Shown: piece after piece, positions 7,476-14,711 of the stretch
Layout: each line of letters opens with the position of its first letter
Numbering within the stretch: position 1 is the stretch's first letter
NCBI GenBank assembly: GCA_030445875.1
Contig: JASUSX010000015.1
Span: forward strand, 1 to 14,818
Direction: 5' to 3'
DNA from: Clostridia bacterium
GTDB lineage: Bacteria > Bacillota > DSM-521 > Neomoorellales > Neomoorellaceae
Length of the DNA: 14,818 nucleotides
Notes under the pieces: model-generated
What the model saw: only the letters and a program-made list of their open reading frames with translations
Database searches by the model: none
Told to the model about the DNA's origin: nothing
Translations under genes and position numbers: made by a program

Positions 7476-8894
7476 ATGTGGCTATTTACAAAAAATATTG
7501 ACCCATCAACTGCGATGGAAGAAATACCTGTCAGCCGGGCCGGGCTGGATGAACTGCGGGCAACCCTGGCGGCTGTCCAAGAGGGTGACCTCCGGGAAGG
7601 CAGCCTGCATCCGGCGGTAACCGGGCCCCTGCAGGGGGTATATGACGGTATCCGCGCCTGCCGGGAGCGCCTGAACAACCTCTTTATCGAGGTCACTGTC
7701 GCCTTAAGCCGGGTCGTCAATTTTGCTGCCAACACCAACATCTTCGCCGGCCAGATGGCCACAGCCGCCGCCGACCAGGCCGAGCAACTCCAGGAGGCTA
7801 CAGCCGCCATGGAGGAAATGGCCGCCAACGCTGATGACCTGGCCACCCGGGCGGCGGCCCTGGCCCGGGAGGCGGAGGAAGGCCGGGAGAGCCTGGCCGC
7901 CAACATCCAGGTGGTCCAGGCGGCCCTGGCGGAGTTCCAGGCCCTCAAAGCCACCATGGCCGGGCTGGCCGGACAGGTCCAGGCCTGGCAGGAGCAAGCC
8001 GAAGCAGCCCGGGAAATTATCAAAAGCATTACCGCCATCGCCGCCAGGACCCGCCTGCTGGCCCTGAACGCTAGCATCGAGGCTGCCCGGGCCGGGGCCG
8101 CCGGTAGAACTTTTACCGTCGTGGCTGATGAGGTCAAAAAGCTGGCCGAAGCCGCGACTGGAGCTGCTGACAACGTCCGCGATCGGATTAATGCTATGGC
8201 CGCCACCGCGGAGCAAACAACGGCTATGGTCCAGAACGCTGTCCAGGCGGCCGGCCGGGGCGCCGGCCTGGCCGGGAACGCTTCTAATCGCCTGCAGGAG
8301 GTCCTGGCTATTTTCGAGGGGATCAATGCTAAGACCCAGCACATCTCCGCCGGGGTGGAGGAGTCAGCCTCCCTGGTGGAGGAACTGGCCACCAGCGTCA
8401 GCAACATCGCCGCCCTGGCCGACCGGGTAGGGGACGACGCCGGCCAGACCGTCGACCAGGTGGTGGCCGTAACCCGCCAGGCGGAAGACTTGCGCCAGCT
8501 CCTGGGCCGCCTGCGCCTGAACCTTAGTACCTGGGACCTCCTGGAGCTGGCCAAGACCGACCACCTGCTGTGGATGCAGCGGGTTTACAACTTCCTCCAG
8601 GGGCGCGAAGAATTAACCCCGGAAGCAATTACCTCCCATCACGTCTGCCGCCTGGGGCGCTGGTACGATGCCGAGGAAAACCCGGCCGTAATCAACCATC
8701 CCGCCTTCCGCGAGCTGGATGCACCCCACCGGCAGGTCCATGAGCTGGCGCGGCAGATCGTCCAGGCCGCCCGCTCCGGTGACCGGGATACTGCCAGTCG
8801 GTTGCAGCAGCAACTGGGGTCAGCTTCCCATCTGGTTATTGACCTGCTGGACCAGTTACAAGAGCAGGTGGCGACACAGAAGATGAGTGCGTGA
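7476..8894 (+). CDS. Soluble methyl-accepting chemotaxis protein with C-terminal CZB zinc domain
   Basis: Predicted cytoplasmic chemoreceptor of 472 residues that would signal through CheW/CheA. No transmembrane segment or periplasmic domain is present. Residues 1-70 form a short N-terminal region with slight HAMP-like character. Residues 70-345 are the long coiled-coil signalling hairpin, with the conserved tip at about 187-226 ([20 protein letters not shown], then [11 protein letters not shown]). The tip has Arg193 where TNLLALN receptors have Asn, and GAAGRTF replaces the usual GEAGRGF. Residues ~355-430 form a chemoreceptor zinc-binding (CZB) domain with likely ligands H363 (HLLW), C391 (VCRLGRWY), H418 and H422 (PHRQVH). 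CZB receptors such as Helicobacter TlpD respond to oxidants or zinc, so redox or metal sensing is a reasonable inference. The ATG at 7476 has AAGGGAG about nine bases upstream. Both sides are flanked by gene remnants. Confidence 0.93.
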   Translation: MWLFTKNIDPSTAMEEIPVSRAGLDELRATLAAVQEGDLREGSLHPAVTGPLQGVYDGIRACRERLNNLFIEVTVALSRVVNFAANTNIFAGQMATAAADQAEQLQEATAAMEEMAANADDLATRAAALAREAEEGRESLAANIQVVQAALAEFQALKATMAGLAGQVQAWQEQAEAAREIIKSITAIAARTRLLALNASIEAARAGAAGRTFTVVADEVKKLAEAATGAADNVRDRINAMAATAEQTTAMVQNAVQAAGRGAGLAGNASNRLQEVLAIFEGINAKTQHISAGVEESASLVEELATSVSNIAALADRVGDDAGQTVDQVVAVTRQAEDLRQLLGRLRLNLSTWDLLELAKTDHLLWMQRVYNFLQGREELTPEAITSHHVCRLGRWYDAEENPAVINHPAFRELDAPHRQVHELARQIVQAARSGDRDTASRLQQQLGSASHLVIDLLDQLQEQVATQKMSA

Positions 8895-8895
8895 A

Positions 8896-8947
8896 CAAGC
8901 CCTACTCCGCACCTCCCTTCGTTCCGCGGGAGGCAAGGGGCTTGCCT
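8896..8947 (+). terminator. Nested hairpins just after the chemoreceptor gene, possible weak terminator
   Basis: AGGCAAG (8931-8937) and CTTGCCT (8941-8947) form a 7-bp stem with a GGG loop, followed by TCTTGC, which is a poor U-tract. An alternative fold pairs CAAGCCC (8896-8902) with GGGCTTG (8938-8944), enclosing CCTCCC (8912-8917) paired with GGGAGG (8928-8933). The two folds are mutually exclusive. Either could end or process the chemoreceptor mRNA. A much stronger terminator lies at 9161. Confidence 0.35.
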
Positions 8948-9132
8948 TCTTGCTGGTAAAGGGTGATAAAATTATTCTCTCGCCTAAAACGAAGAGTTAC
9001 ACAGAGCTGTTAGCCGGTTCGCTAAAAAACACCTTTGGCGAAACCCGAAAAGATATTGACGCTTATATTGATAAGGAACGGGAAACATGGGAAAAGACGC
9101 GTTCGAACCCGTTGCTCCTGCGGTTTTTCTAA
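8941..9132 (+). pseudogene. C-terminal remnant of an AbrB/SpoVT-type antitoxin
   Basis: The translation contains VKGDKIILSPKTKSYTELLAG and DIDAYIDKERETWEK, which resemble the C-terminal half of AbrB-fold antitoxins (DNA-binding swapped-hairpin proteins paired with PIN or MazF toxins). The N-terminal half, normally holding the Q-(V/I)-T-I-P strand, is absent; hairpin-forming sequence precedes it instead. The frame is open back to a GTG at 8887 that overlaps the chemoreceptor stop, so a short coupled product is formally possible. The C-terminus also runs past the usual end into TRSNPLLLRFF. No toxin gene is next to it. Base composition is more A+T-rich than the neighbouring genes. Most likely a decayed fragment. 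Confidence 0.6.
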
Positions 9133-9160
9133 CCTGGACGTCTTTGATACTGCAACCACC

Positions 9161-9206
9161 GGTCCCACCTCCTTCAGGATAATATCCCGGCAGGTGGGAC
9201 CTTTTT
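9161..9206 (+). terminator. Rho-independent terminator between convergent transcripts
   Basis: GGTCCCACCT (9161-9170) and AGGTGGGACC (9192-9201) form a perfect 10-bp stem with a 21-base loop, followed by TTTTT (9202-9206) and further T-rich sequence. The orientation fits termination of the rightward chemoreceptor transcript. The same hairpin begins eight bases after the iorB stop on the minus strand, where it lacks a U-tract but could still protect the 3' end. Confidence 0.88.
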
Positions 9207-9209
9207 ACT

Positions 9210-9797
9210 TTATTCTCCGCCTCCCTCCCAGCCCAGCTGGAAGGCTTTTCTATTTACCTCCAGAAACCTCTCCGGTACGGAATCCGCCAGGGCGTTCTCC
9301 CAGGCCTCCCGGCTGATGGGCAGCCGCCGCGCCAGGGCGCCCATGAGGACCATATTGACGGCTTTGACGTTGCCGGCCAGGCGGGCCAGGTCCAGGGCGT
9401 GCAGGGCCAGCATATTCTTAACCAACCGGCCCATCTCCCCCACCAGGTCCTCCGGGTAGGTAGCCACACCGGTAAGAACCGGCAGGGGCGGCATCTCCTG
9501 ATCGTTGACAATAAGCCAGCCCTCCGCCCGCAGGTAGGGCAGCCAGCGCCGCGCCTCCAGCTTTTCAAAGGCCACCAGAAAGTCGGCCGTACCGGGAGCC
9601 ATAACCGGGGCAAAGACCCGGGGGCCGAAACGCACCTGGGTCACCACGCTGCCGCCCCGCTGGGCCATGCCGTGGATATCGGAGACCTTAACCTCGCCCT
9701 CCAGGGAGAGAGCCGCCCGGGAGAGGACGCGGCCGGCGAGGATGGTTCCCTGGCCGCCGACACCGACCAGGAGGACGTTGATTACTTCGTTACTCAT
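9210..9797 (-). CDS. iorB: Indolepyruvate:ferredoxin oxidoreductase, beta subunit
   Basis: A 195-residue subunit of the POR/KOR gamma-domain type that associates with IorA in the oxygen-sensitive enzyme interconverting arylpyruvates and aryl-acetyl-CoA with CO2 and ferredoxin. The N-terminal strand-turn VLLVGVGGQGTILAGRVL and the downstream VSDIHGMAQRGGSVVTQVRFG are family hallmarks, and the length is normal. I start it at the ATG at 9797 rather than at an in-frame codon further upstream, because MSNEVINVLLVGVGGQG is the standard N-terminus and a GTGAGG site lies just before it. The ATG overlaps the last codons of iorA by eight bases (ATGAGTAA), which indicates translational coupling and a 1:1 complex. 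Confidence 0.95.
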   Translation of the reverse strand: MSNEVINVLLVGVGGQGTILAGRVLSRAALSLEGEVKVSDIHGMAQRGGSVVTQVRFGPRVFAPVMAPGTADFLVAFEKLEARRWLPYLRAEGWLIVNDQEMPPLPVLTGVATYPEDLVGEMGRLVKNMLALHALDLARLAGNVKAVNMVLMGALARRLPISREAWENALADSVPERFLEVNRKAFQLGWEGGGE

Positions 9798-11640
9798 TAT
9801 CCTCACCCGCTTTCCTGATGGCCTCGTTCGGGCACACCTGGGTACACAGGCCGCAGCCGTTGCACTGGACCGGGTCGATAACCGCCTGCTCACCGTTAAA
9901 GGAGAGGGCCGGGCAACCCAGATCCAGGCAATAGCGGCAACCCAGGCAGGCTTCCGGGTCGACAGTATAAACAGCTTCCTTCTCCCTTTTCAGAAGGGCG
10001 CAGGGCCGGCGGACGATAATCACCGACGGCTCCGGGGCCGCTGTTTCCTCCTGGATGGCCCTTTCCACTGCCTCCAGATCGTAGCTGTCCACCACCCGCA
10101 CCCGGTGAACTCCCAGGGCGCGGGCTATCTGTTCCAGGTCGGCCTTCGGGGCCGGCTGATGGGACGCGGTATAACCCGTACCCGGGTGATCCTGGTGGCC
10201 GGTCATGGCCGTAGTGCTGTTGTCCAGGATGATCAGGGTGCCCGTGCCGCCGTTGTAGACCATTTCCAGCAGACCGGTCATACCCGAGTGGAGGAAGGTA
10301 GAGTCACCGATGACCCCCACCACCCGGCGGGCAAACTCCGCTCCCCGGGCCTTCTCCAGGCCCATGGACACCCCCAGGCTGGCCCCCATGCAGATGCAGG
10401 TGTCCATGGCCTGCAATGGCGGCGTCGCCCCCAGGGTGTAGCAGCCGATGTCACCGGCCACCACCAGCCCGAGCTTCTTCAGGACGTAGAAGACGCCGCG
10501 GTGGGGGCAGCCAGGGCACATGAGGGGCGGCCGGCCGGGGAGATCGGCCGGCGCAGCGGCCGCAGCTTCTTTAGCCTCCAGATGCGCTCCTTCGCAGGCC
10601 CCTTGACCACCCATGGCCCCGGCTCCAGATAAGGCTACCGCGGCCAGGTCGGAAGCAACCATCGCCGGATCCATAGCCGCCACCCGGGCGCCTACAGTTT
10701 GGGCGACAATGATACTGCTCAACTCATCTACCCGCGGTACCAGTGCCTTGCCGGTCACCGGCAGACCCAGGGCGCGAAGCTGATCTTCAAGGAAAGGCTC
10801 CAGTTCTTCCACTACATAGCAGGCGCCTACCTCATTGACGAAATCGCGCACCAGCTTTTCCGGTAAGGGATAGGTTAACCCCAGCTTCAATACGGAAACA
10901 CCGGGCAGGGCCTCCTTAACATACTGGTAGGCAACCCCCGCCGTAATGACGCCCACGCGGAGGTCGGCCCACTCCACCCGGTTTAAGGGGGTTGTTTCTG
11001 CATAAGTCAGGAGTTTTTGTCGCCTTTCTTCCACTGCCCGGTGGCGCACCTTACCGAAGGCCGGCAGCATGACGTACTTGGCCGGCTGCTTGACATAATC
11101 CTTGAGGGGTATCTCCTGGCGTTCACCCGATTCTACGGGGCTATATGAGTGGGCAATCCGCGTCGTCAGGCGTAGCATGACCGGGGTATCGAATTCCTCG
11201 CTCAGGTCAAAGGCCAGCCTGGTCATATCCCGCACTTCCTGGCTGTCGGCCGGCTCCAGGCAGGGGATCTGGGCCATCCGGGCGTAAAAGCGGTTATCCT
11301 GCTCATTCTGGGAGCTAAAAAGCCCCGGGTCGTCGGCCGACACCAAAACCAGGCCGGCGTTAACGCCGGTATAGGCCAGGGTCATCAGGGGGTCAGCAGC
11401 GACGTTAACGCCCACATGCTTCATGGCCGCCAGGGAGCGGGCGCCGCCGATAGAGGCGCCGATAGCCACCTCCAGGGCCACTTTTTCGTTAGGGGCCCAT
11501 TCGGCATAAACTTCCGGGTACTGGGCCAGGGCTTCGATGATCTCCGTACTCGGCGTCCCCGGATAGGCCGCGGCTACCCGCAACCCCGCCTCCCAGGCAC
11601 CCCGGGCCAGGGCATGATTACCGATTAATAATTCCCGCAC
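9790..11640 (-). CDS. iorA: Indolepyruvate:ferredoxin oxidoreductase, alpha subunit
   Basis: A 616-residue catalytic subunit carrying thiamine diphosphate and iron-sulfur clusters. The N-terminal pyrimidine-binding domain contains AAYPGTPSTEI (24-34) and EWAPNEKVALE. The diphosphate-binding domain starts at CPGCPHRG (375-382) and includes GDIGCYTLG (397-404) and the GDS...N thiamine motif (GDSTFLHSG at 445-453 with N474). Two ferredoxin-like clusters close the protein: C565/C568/C571/C576 and C593/C596/C599/C603. A Gly/Ala-rich linker at about 335-370 joins the halves. The enzyme oxidises indolepyruvate, phenylpyruvate or hydroxyphenylpyruvate to aryl-acetyl-CoA, or runs in reverse for aromatic amino acid synthesis. 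GTG start at 11640 with GGAGAGG upstream. It has its own promoter and a palindrome just upstream, separated from the CoA ligase gene by a terminator. Confidence 0.96.
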   Translation of the reverse strand: MRELLIGNHALARGAWEAGLRVAAAYPGTPSTEIIEALAQYPEVYAEWAPNEKVALEVAIGASIGGARSLAAMKHVGVNVAADPLMTLAYTGVNAGLVLVSADDPGLFSSQNEQDNRFYARMAQIPCLEPADSQEVRDMTRLAFDLSEEFDTPVMLRLTTRIAHSYSPVESGERQEIPLKDYVKQPAKYVMLPAFGKVRHRAVEERRQKLLTYAETTPLNRVEWADLRVGVITAGVAYQYVKEALPGVSVLKLGLTYPLPEKLVRDFVNEVGACYVVEELEPFLEDQLRALGLPVTGKALVPRVDELSSIIVAQTVGARVAAMDPAMVASDLAAVALSGAGAMGGQGACEGAHLEAKEAAAAAPADLPGRPPLMCPGCPHRGVFYVLKKLGLVVAGDIGCYTLGATPPLQAMDTCICMGASLGVSMGLEKARGAEFARRVVGVIGDSTFLHSGMTGLLEMVYNGGTGTLIILDNSTTAMTGHQDHPGTGYTASHQPAPKADLEQIARALGVHRVRVVDSYDLEAVERAIQEETAAPEPSVIIVRRPCALLKREKEAVYTVDPEACLGCRYCLDLGCPALSFNGEQAVIDPVQCNGCGLCTQVCPNEAIRKAGEDNE

Positions 11641-11663
11641 AGTTCCACCTCTCCAACGCTTCT

Positions 11664-11682
11664 GGCCTGATATAATCAGGCC
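11664..11682. promoter_or_regulatory. Perfect palindrome at the iorAB transcription start (candidate operator)
   Basis: GGCCTGAT-ATA-ATCAGGCC is an exact 8-bp inverted repeat with a 3-base centre. It lies about 5 to 23 bases downstream of the predicted iorA transcription start and ends about eight bases before the Shine-Dalgarno site. Its position suits a repressor operator. Alternatively it forms a stable hairpin in the short leader RNA. The regulator is unknown. Confidence 0.6.
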
Positions 11683-11693
11683 GCAATACTTTT

Positions 11694-11722
11694 ATTCTAA
11701 CTTATTACCTGCTTCCAGTCAC
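11694..11722 (-). promoter_or_regulatory. Predicted iorAB promoter
   Basis: Reading the minus strand, GTGACT (11722-11717, 4 of 6 matches to TTGACA) is followed by a 17-bp spacer and TAGAAT (11699-11694, 5 of 6 matches to TATAAT). Transcription would start near 11687, giving a leader of about 45 bases. The promoter lies between the terminator of the CoA ligase gene and iorA, so iorAB should be an independent transcription unit. Confidence 0.6.
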
Positions 11723-11755
11723 TACTTAATTTTAATCCAGGGTATACCTCGGTCG

Positions 11756-11784
11756 CTAAAAAATAAAACCCGCTTAACGGGTTT
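11756..11784 (-). terminator. Rho-independent terminator after the phenylacetate-CoA ligase gene
   Basis: On the minus strand AAACCCG (11784-11778) pairs with CGGGTTT (11772-11766) around a 5-base loop, followed directly by TATTTTTTA. The hairpin begins 37 bp after the ligase stop codon. It would end the symporter-ligase transcript before iorA. Confidence 0.85.
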
Positions 11785-11821
11785 CCAAGTCCATCATTAT
11801 TTAGCTGACTGCTTTAGTTGA

Positions 11822-13120
11822 TTATTTCGGCCGCAGGTCCACCACCCGCTGGGCCTTGCCCTCACTGCGGGCGATGCTGTGGGGCTCCACCAGGCGTACC
11901 CGGGCCTTCAATTGCAGCACCGTATGCAAGCGGTCGTCGATCTTCTCCTCCAATTCCTCCAGGTGGCGGTAACGGTCGCTGAAGAAGTCCGGGTCCACCT
12001 CCACCCGGATCTCCAGCTCATCCAGGTAGTTACGCCGGCTGACGATAAGCTGGTAGTGGGGCGACACACCGTCGATTTCCATGAGGACGCTCTCCACCTG
12101 GGAGGGGAAGACGTTGACGCCGCGGATAATGAGCATGTCGTCCGTGCGACCGGTGATCTTGGCCAGGCGCGCCGTGATGCGGCCGCAGCGGCAGGGCTCA
12201 AAATTCAAACAAGAAATATCCCGGGTGCGGTAACGCAACACCGGCAGGGCTTCCTTGGTCAGGGTGGTTATGACCACCTCGCCCTTGACCCCCGGCGGGC
12301 AGGGTTCGCCGGTGGCCGGGTCCAATATTTCCACCAGGAAGTGGTCTTCGGCCACATGCTGGCCGTCCTGGTACTCACATTCGCCAGACACACCAGGTCC
12401 CATAACCTCCGACAGGCCGTAGTTATCCGTGGCCAGCATCCCCCAGCGCCGCTCGATCTCTTTAAGCATCTCCCGGCTGGAGGCCTCGCCGCCAAAGAGG
12501 CCCAGGCGCACGGGGAGGGCCAGGGGATCGACGCCTTCCTCTTCCGCCACCTCGGCCAGGTGCAGGACGTAAGAAGGCGTGCCCACAAGGACGGTGGTGC
12601 CGAAGTCGCGCATTAACATAATATGCCGTTTGGAGTTGCCGGCCGAAGCCGGGACGACGGTGGCTCCCACCCGTTCCAGGCCATAGTGGAGGCCGAAGCC
12701 GCCGGTGAAGAGGCCGTAACCGAAGACCACCTGGGCGACATCGGCCGACGTCACCCCGGCCAGGGAGACCATCCGCGCCACCAGGTCCGTCCAGGTCTCC
12801 ATGTCCCGACGGGTATAGCCTACCACCACCGGCCGGCCGGTGGTACCGGAGGAGGCGTGGAGGCGGACCACTTCCTTCAAGGGCACTGCGAAAAGGCCAT
12901 AGGGATAATTCTGGCGGAAGTCTTCCTTGGTGGTCATGGGTAACAAACGCACATCGGCCAGGCTGCGGATGTCCGAGGGGCGAATACCCTTGGCGTCCAG
13001 GGACTGCCGGTAGAAGGGCACCCGCTCGTAGACCCGGGTCACCGTTTCCTGGAGGCGGGCCAGCTGCAAAGCCTCAATCTCCGCCCGCGGGCGGCACTCA
13101 TTTGCCGAATCCCAGATCAT
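11822..13120 (-). CDS. paaK: Phenylacetate-CoA ligase (aryl-acid:CoA ligase)
   Basis: AMP-forming ligase of about 432 residues, a normal length for PaaK, converting phenylacetate or a related aryl acid such as indoleacetate, with ATP and CoA, to the CoA thioester. The ATP-binding loop ASSGTTGRP is at about residue 90 and is followed by GYTRRDMETW. GYGLFTGGFGLHYG, LFGGEASS, DNYGLSEVMGPG and the C-terminal hinge RYRTRD are PaaK-family elements, and the C-terminal domain (MLIIRGVNVFPSQVE) is complete. Two start codons stand together, GTG (13123) and ATG (13120), with AAAGGA 7 or 10 bases upstream. ATG is preferred. The start overlaps the 3' end of the symporter gene by about 23-26 bp, indicating coupled translation. 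In archaea and clostridia such ligases often neighbour iorAB, as here. Confidence 0.94.
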   Translation of the reverse strand: MIWDSANECRPRAEIEALQLARLQETVTRVYERVPFYRQSLDAKGIRPSDIRSLADVRLLPMTTKEDFRQNYPYGLFAVPLKEVVRLHASSGTTGRPVVVGYTRRDMETWTDLVARMVSLAGVTSADVAQVVFGYGLFTGGFGLHYGLERVGATVVPASAGNSKRHIMLMRDFGTTVLVGTPSYVLHLAEVAEEEGVDPLALPVRLGLFGGEASSREMLKEIERRWGMLATDNYGLSEVMGPGVSGECEYQDGQHVAEDHFLVEILDPATGEPCPPGVKGEVVITTLTKEALPVLRYRTRDISCLNFEPCRCGRITARLAKITGRTDDMLIIRGVNVFPSQVESVLMEIDGVSPHYQLIVSRRNYLDELEIRVEVDPDFFSDRYRHLEELEEKIDDRLHTVLQLKARVRLVEPHSIARSEGKAQRVVDLRPK

Positions 13121-14612
13121 CACTCACCAGTCCTTTAGATGTTACCGTACTCACCCTGCCGGAGCCAAACACCCAGGCCAGGTGCTCCCGGGAAAAGGCC
13201 GGGGTGACCAGGCTCACCAGGGGGACTACCCCCAGGGGGATGATCATGGCCAGGGAGCCGATGGTCGGGATAACGCTACCGTCAAGGTGGTAATAGAAGG
13301 ATAAGCCCAGGGATATCAAAAGCCCACTCAGAAGCCCCGCCCAGGCCCCGACTTTAGTGGTGCGCGGCCAGTAGAGCCCATAGAGGTAGGGCGCCAGGAA
13401 GGCGCCGGCCACCGTACCCCAGGAGAGGGACATGAGGACCAGGATAATGGTGGGCTTGAGGGCAATATAGACCGACAGGCCGATAAAGAAAATACACAGG
13501 AAACGCAGGAGGGTCATTACCGCCCGTCGCGACACGCCTGGGGCCGCCCCCTGGACCAGGTCGATAGCCACGGCCGAGCTGGAAACCAGCACCAGGGAGG
13601 CCAGGGTGGACATGGAGGCCGCCAGCACCAGCAGGAGGAGCAGCACCCCCACCCAGGGCGGCAGGTACTGGTTGATAATCTGGGGCATGATCAGGTCCGG
13701 GTTGGGCTTGCCGCCCAGCAAGGGCATCTGATTGTTGAAGAAGAGGCGGCCGAAGGCACCGGTGAAATAGGCACCGGTGGCGATAATTCCAGCAAAGAGG
13801 GTAGAAACCACCGTCGCCGGCCAGATGGAGCGCTCATCCTTGATGGCATAGAACTTCTGCACCATCTGGGGCAGGCCCCAGGGCCCCAGGCTGGTGAGTA
13901 ACACCAGGGATAGGAGGGCGAACCAGTTGGGCCCCACAGGGGAAACCAGCTGCGGGTTGATAGCCGCCAGGCGGCTGACACCGGCCGCCAGCCCGCCCAC
14001 CGGCGGTGCGTCCAGGACATAATATATAAGAACAAAGACGCCGCCGATCATGATCAGACCCTGGATAAAGTCCGTCAGGGTGACGGCGATATAACCGCCC
14101 AGGACCAGGTAGGCCGCCGTAAAGACGGCCATGGCTATCAGGGCCGTAGTGAAATTAATATGAAAAACCTGCTCAAAGAGGTAGCTCAGGCCCATGTAAA
14201 CCGACGCCGAGTAGGGGACCAGAAAAATAAAGATTATCAGCGCCCCCACCGTGCGCAGGGCCGGGCTGTCGTAGCGTGCCGCCAGGAACTCGGGCATGGT
14301 CATGGCTTTCAGGCGCGCCGTCATTTCCCGCGTCGGCCGCGCCAGGACCTTCCAGGCCAGGAAGGTGCCGATAAAAGCGTTGCCGATGACGATCCATAAG
14401 TCAGAAAGGCCGAAGCCCCAGCCCACCTTACCAGCGTAGCCAATAAAAATGACGGCGGAGAAGTAGGTCGTCCCGTAGGCGAAGGCCGAAATCCAGGGGC
14501 CCACGGTCCGGTTACCCAGGAAAAAGCCGCCGACATCCCGCGATTTCTTCGAGCTATAAAAACCAATAATGATCAGAGCAGCAAAATACAGACCCAAAAT
14601 AAAAAACTTCAT
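13098..14612 (-). CDS. Sodium:solute symporter (SSS family)
   Basis: A 504-residue multi-span transporter with about 13 hydrophobic helices. The first is FFILGLYFAALIIIGFY, followed by FFLGNRTVGPWISAFAYGTTYFS in two parts around residues 30-52, the usual SSS start. The motif LGGYIAVTLTDFIQG (171-185) corresponds to the family signature in the fifth to sixth helix region. I start it at the ATG at 14612, preceded by GGGAGG eight bases away. An in-frame ATG at 14666 would add 18 polar residues with no good ribosome site. SSS members carry sugars, amino acids, carboxylates, pantothenate or proline with Na+. The overlapping CoA-ligase gene points to an aryl acid or other monocarboxylate as substrate, which is an inference. 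Confidence 0.93.
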   Translation of the reverse strand: MKFFILGLYFAALIIIGFYSSKKSRDVGGFFLGNRTVGPWISAFAYGTTYFSAVIFIGYAGKVGWGFGLSDLWIVIGNAFIGTFLAWKVLARPTREMTARLKAMTMPEFLAARYDSPALRTVGALIIFIFLVPYSASVYMGLSYLFEQVFHINFTTALIAMAVFTAAYLVLGGYIAVTLTDFIQGLIMIGGVFVLIYYVLDAPPVGGLAAGVSRLAAINPQLVSPVGPNWFALLSLVLLTSLGPWGLPQMVQKFYAIKDERSIWPATVVSTLFAGIIATGAYFTGAFGRLFFNNQMPLLGGKPNPDLIMPQIINQYLPPWVGVLLLLLVLAASMSTLASLVLVSSSAVAIDLVQGAAPGVSRRAVMTLLRFLCIFFIGLSVYIALKPTIILVLMSLSWGTVAGAFLAPYLYGLYWPRTTKVGAWAGLLSGLLISLGLSFYYHLDGSVIPTIGSLAMIIPLGVVPLVSLVTPAFSREHLAWVFGSGRVSTVTSKGLVSDDLGFGK

Positions 14613-14711
14613 CCTGCCATCCTCCCACACTACCTTGAAGTTTTGATGGGTTAACATATTCAACACGGGGGCTTAAAATCCTGCCAGATTGATAGAATTT
14701 CCTTAATGCTA

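Noticed and set aside
7427..8554. Minus-strand frame of 375 codons opposite the chemoreceptor gene
   Set aside because: Shadow of an Ala-rich coiled-coil gene. Its translation is Ala/Ser/Arg-rich with no recognisable domain.
9161..9206. T-box or other riboswitch at the GGTCCCACC hairpin
   Set aside because: No T-box antiterminator sequence or specifier-loop architecture is seen, and no downstream gene on that strand could be regulated. It is a plain terminator.
9798..9893. Longer iorB start at 9893
   Set aside because: The extra 32 residues are Arg/Ser-rich, overlap the iorA ferredoxin-domain codons, and lie before the standard IorB N-terminus.
14613..14666. Longer symporter start at 14666
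   Set aside because: It adds a polar segment before the first helix with no ribosome site; the ATG at 14612 has GGGAGG at ideal spacing.
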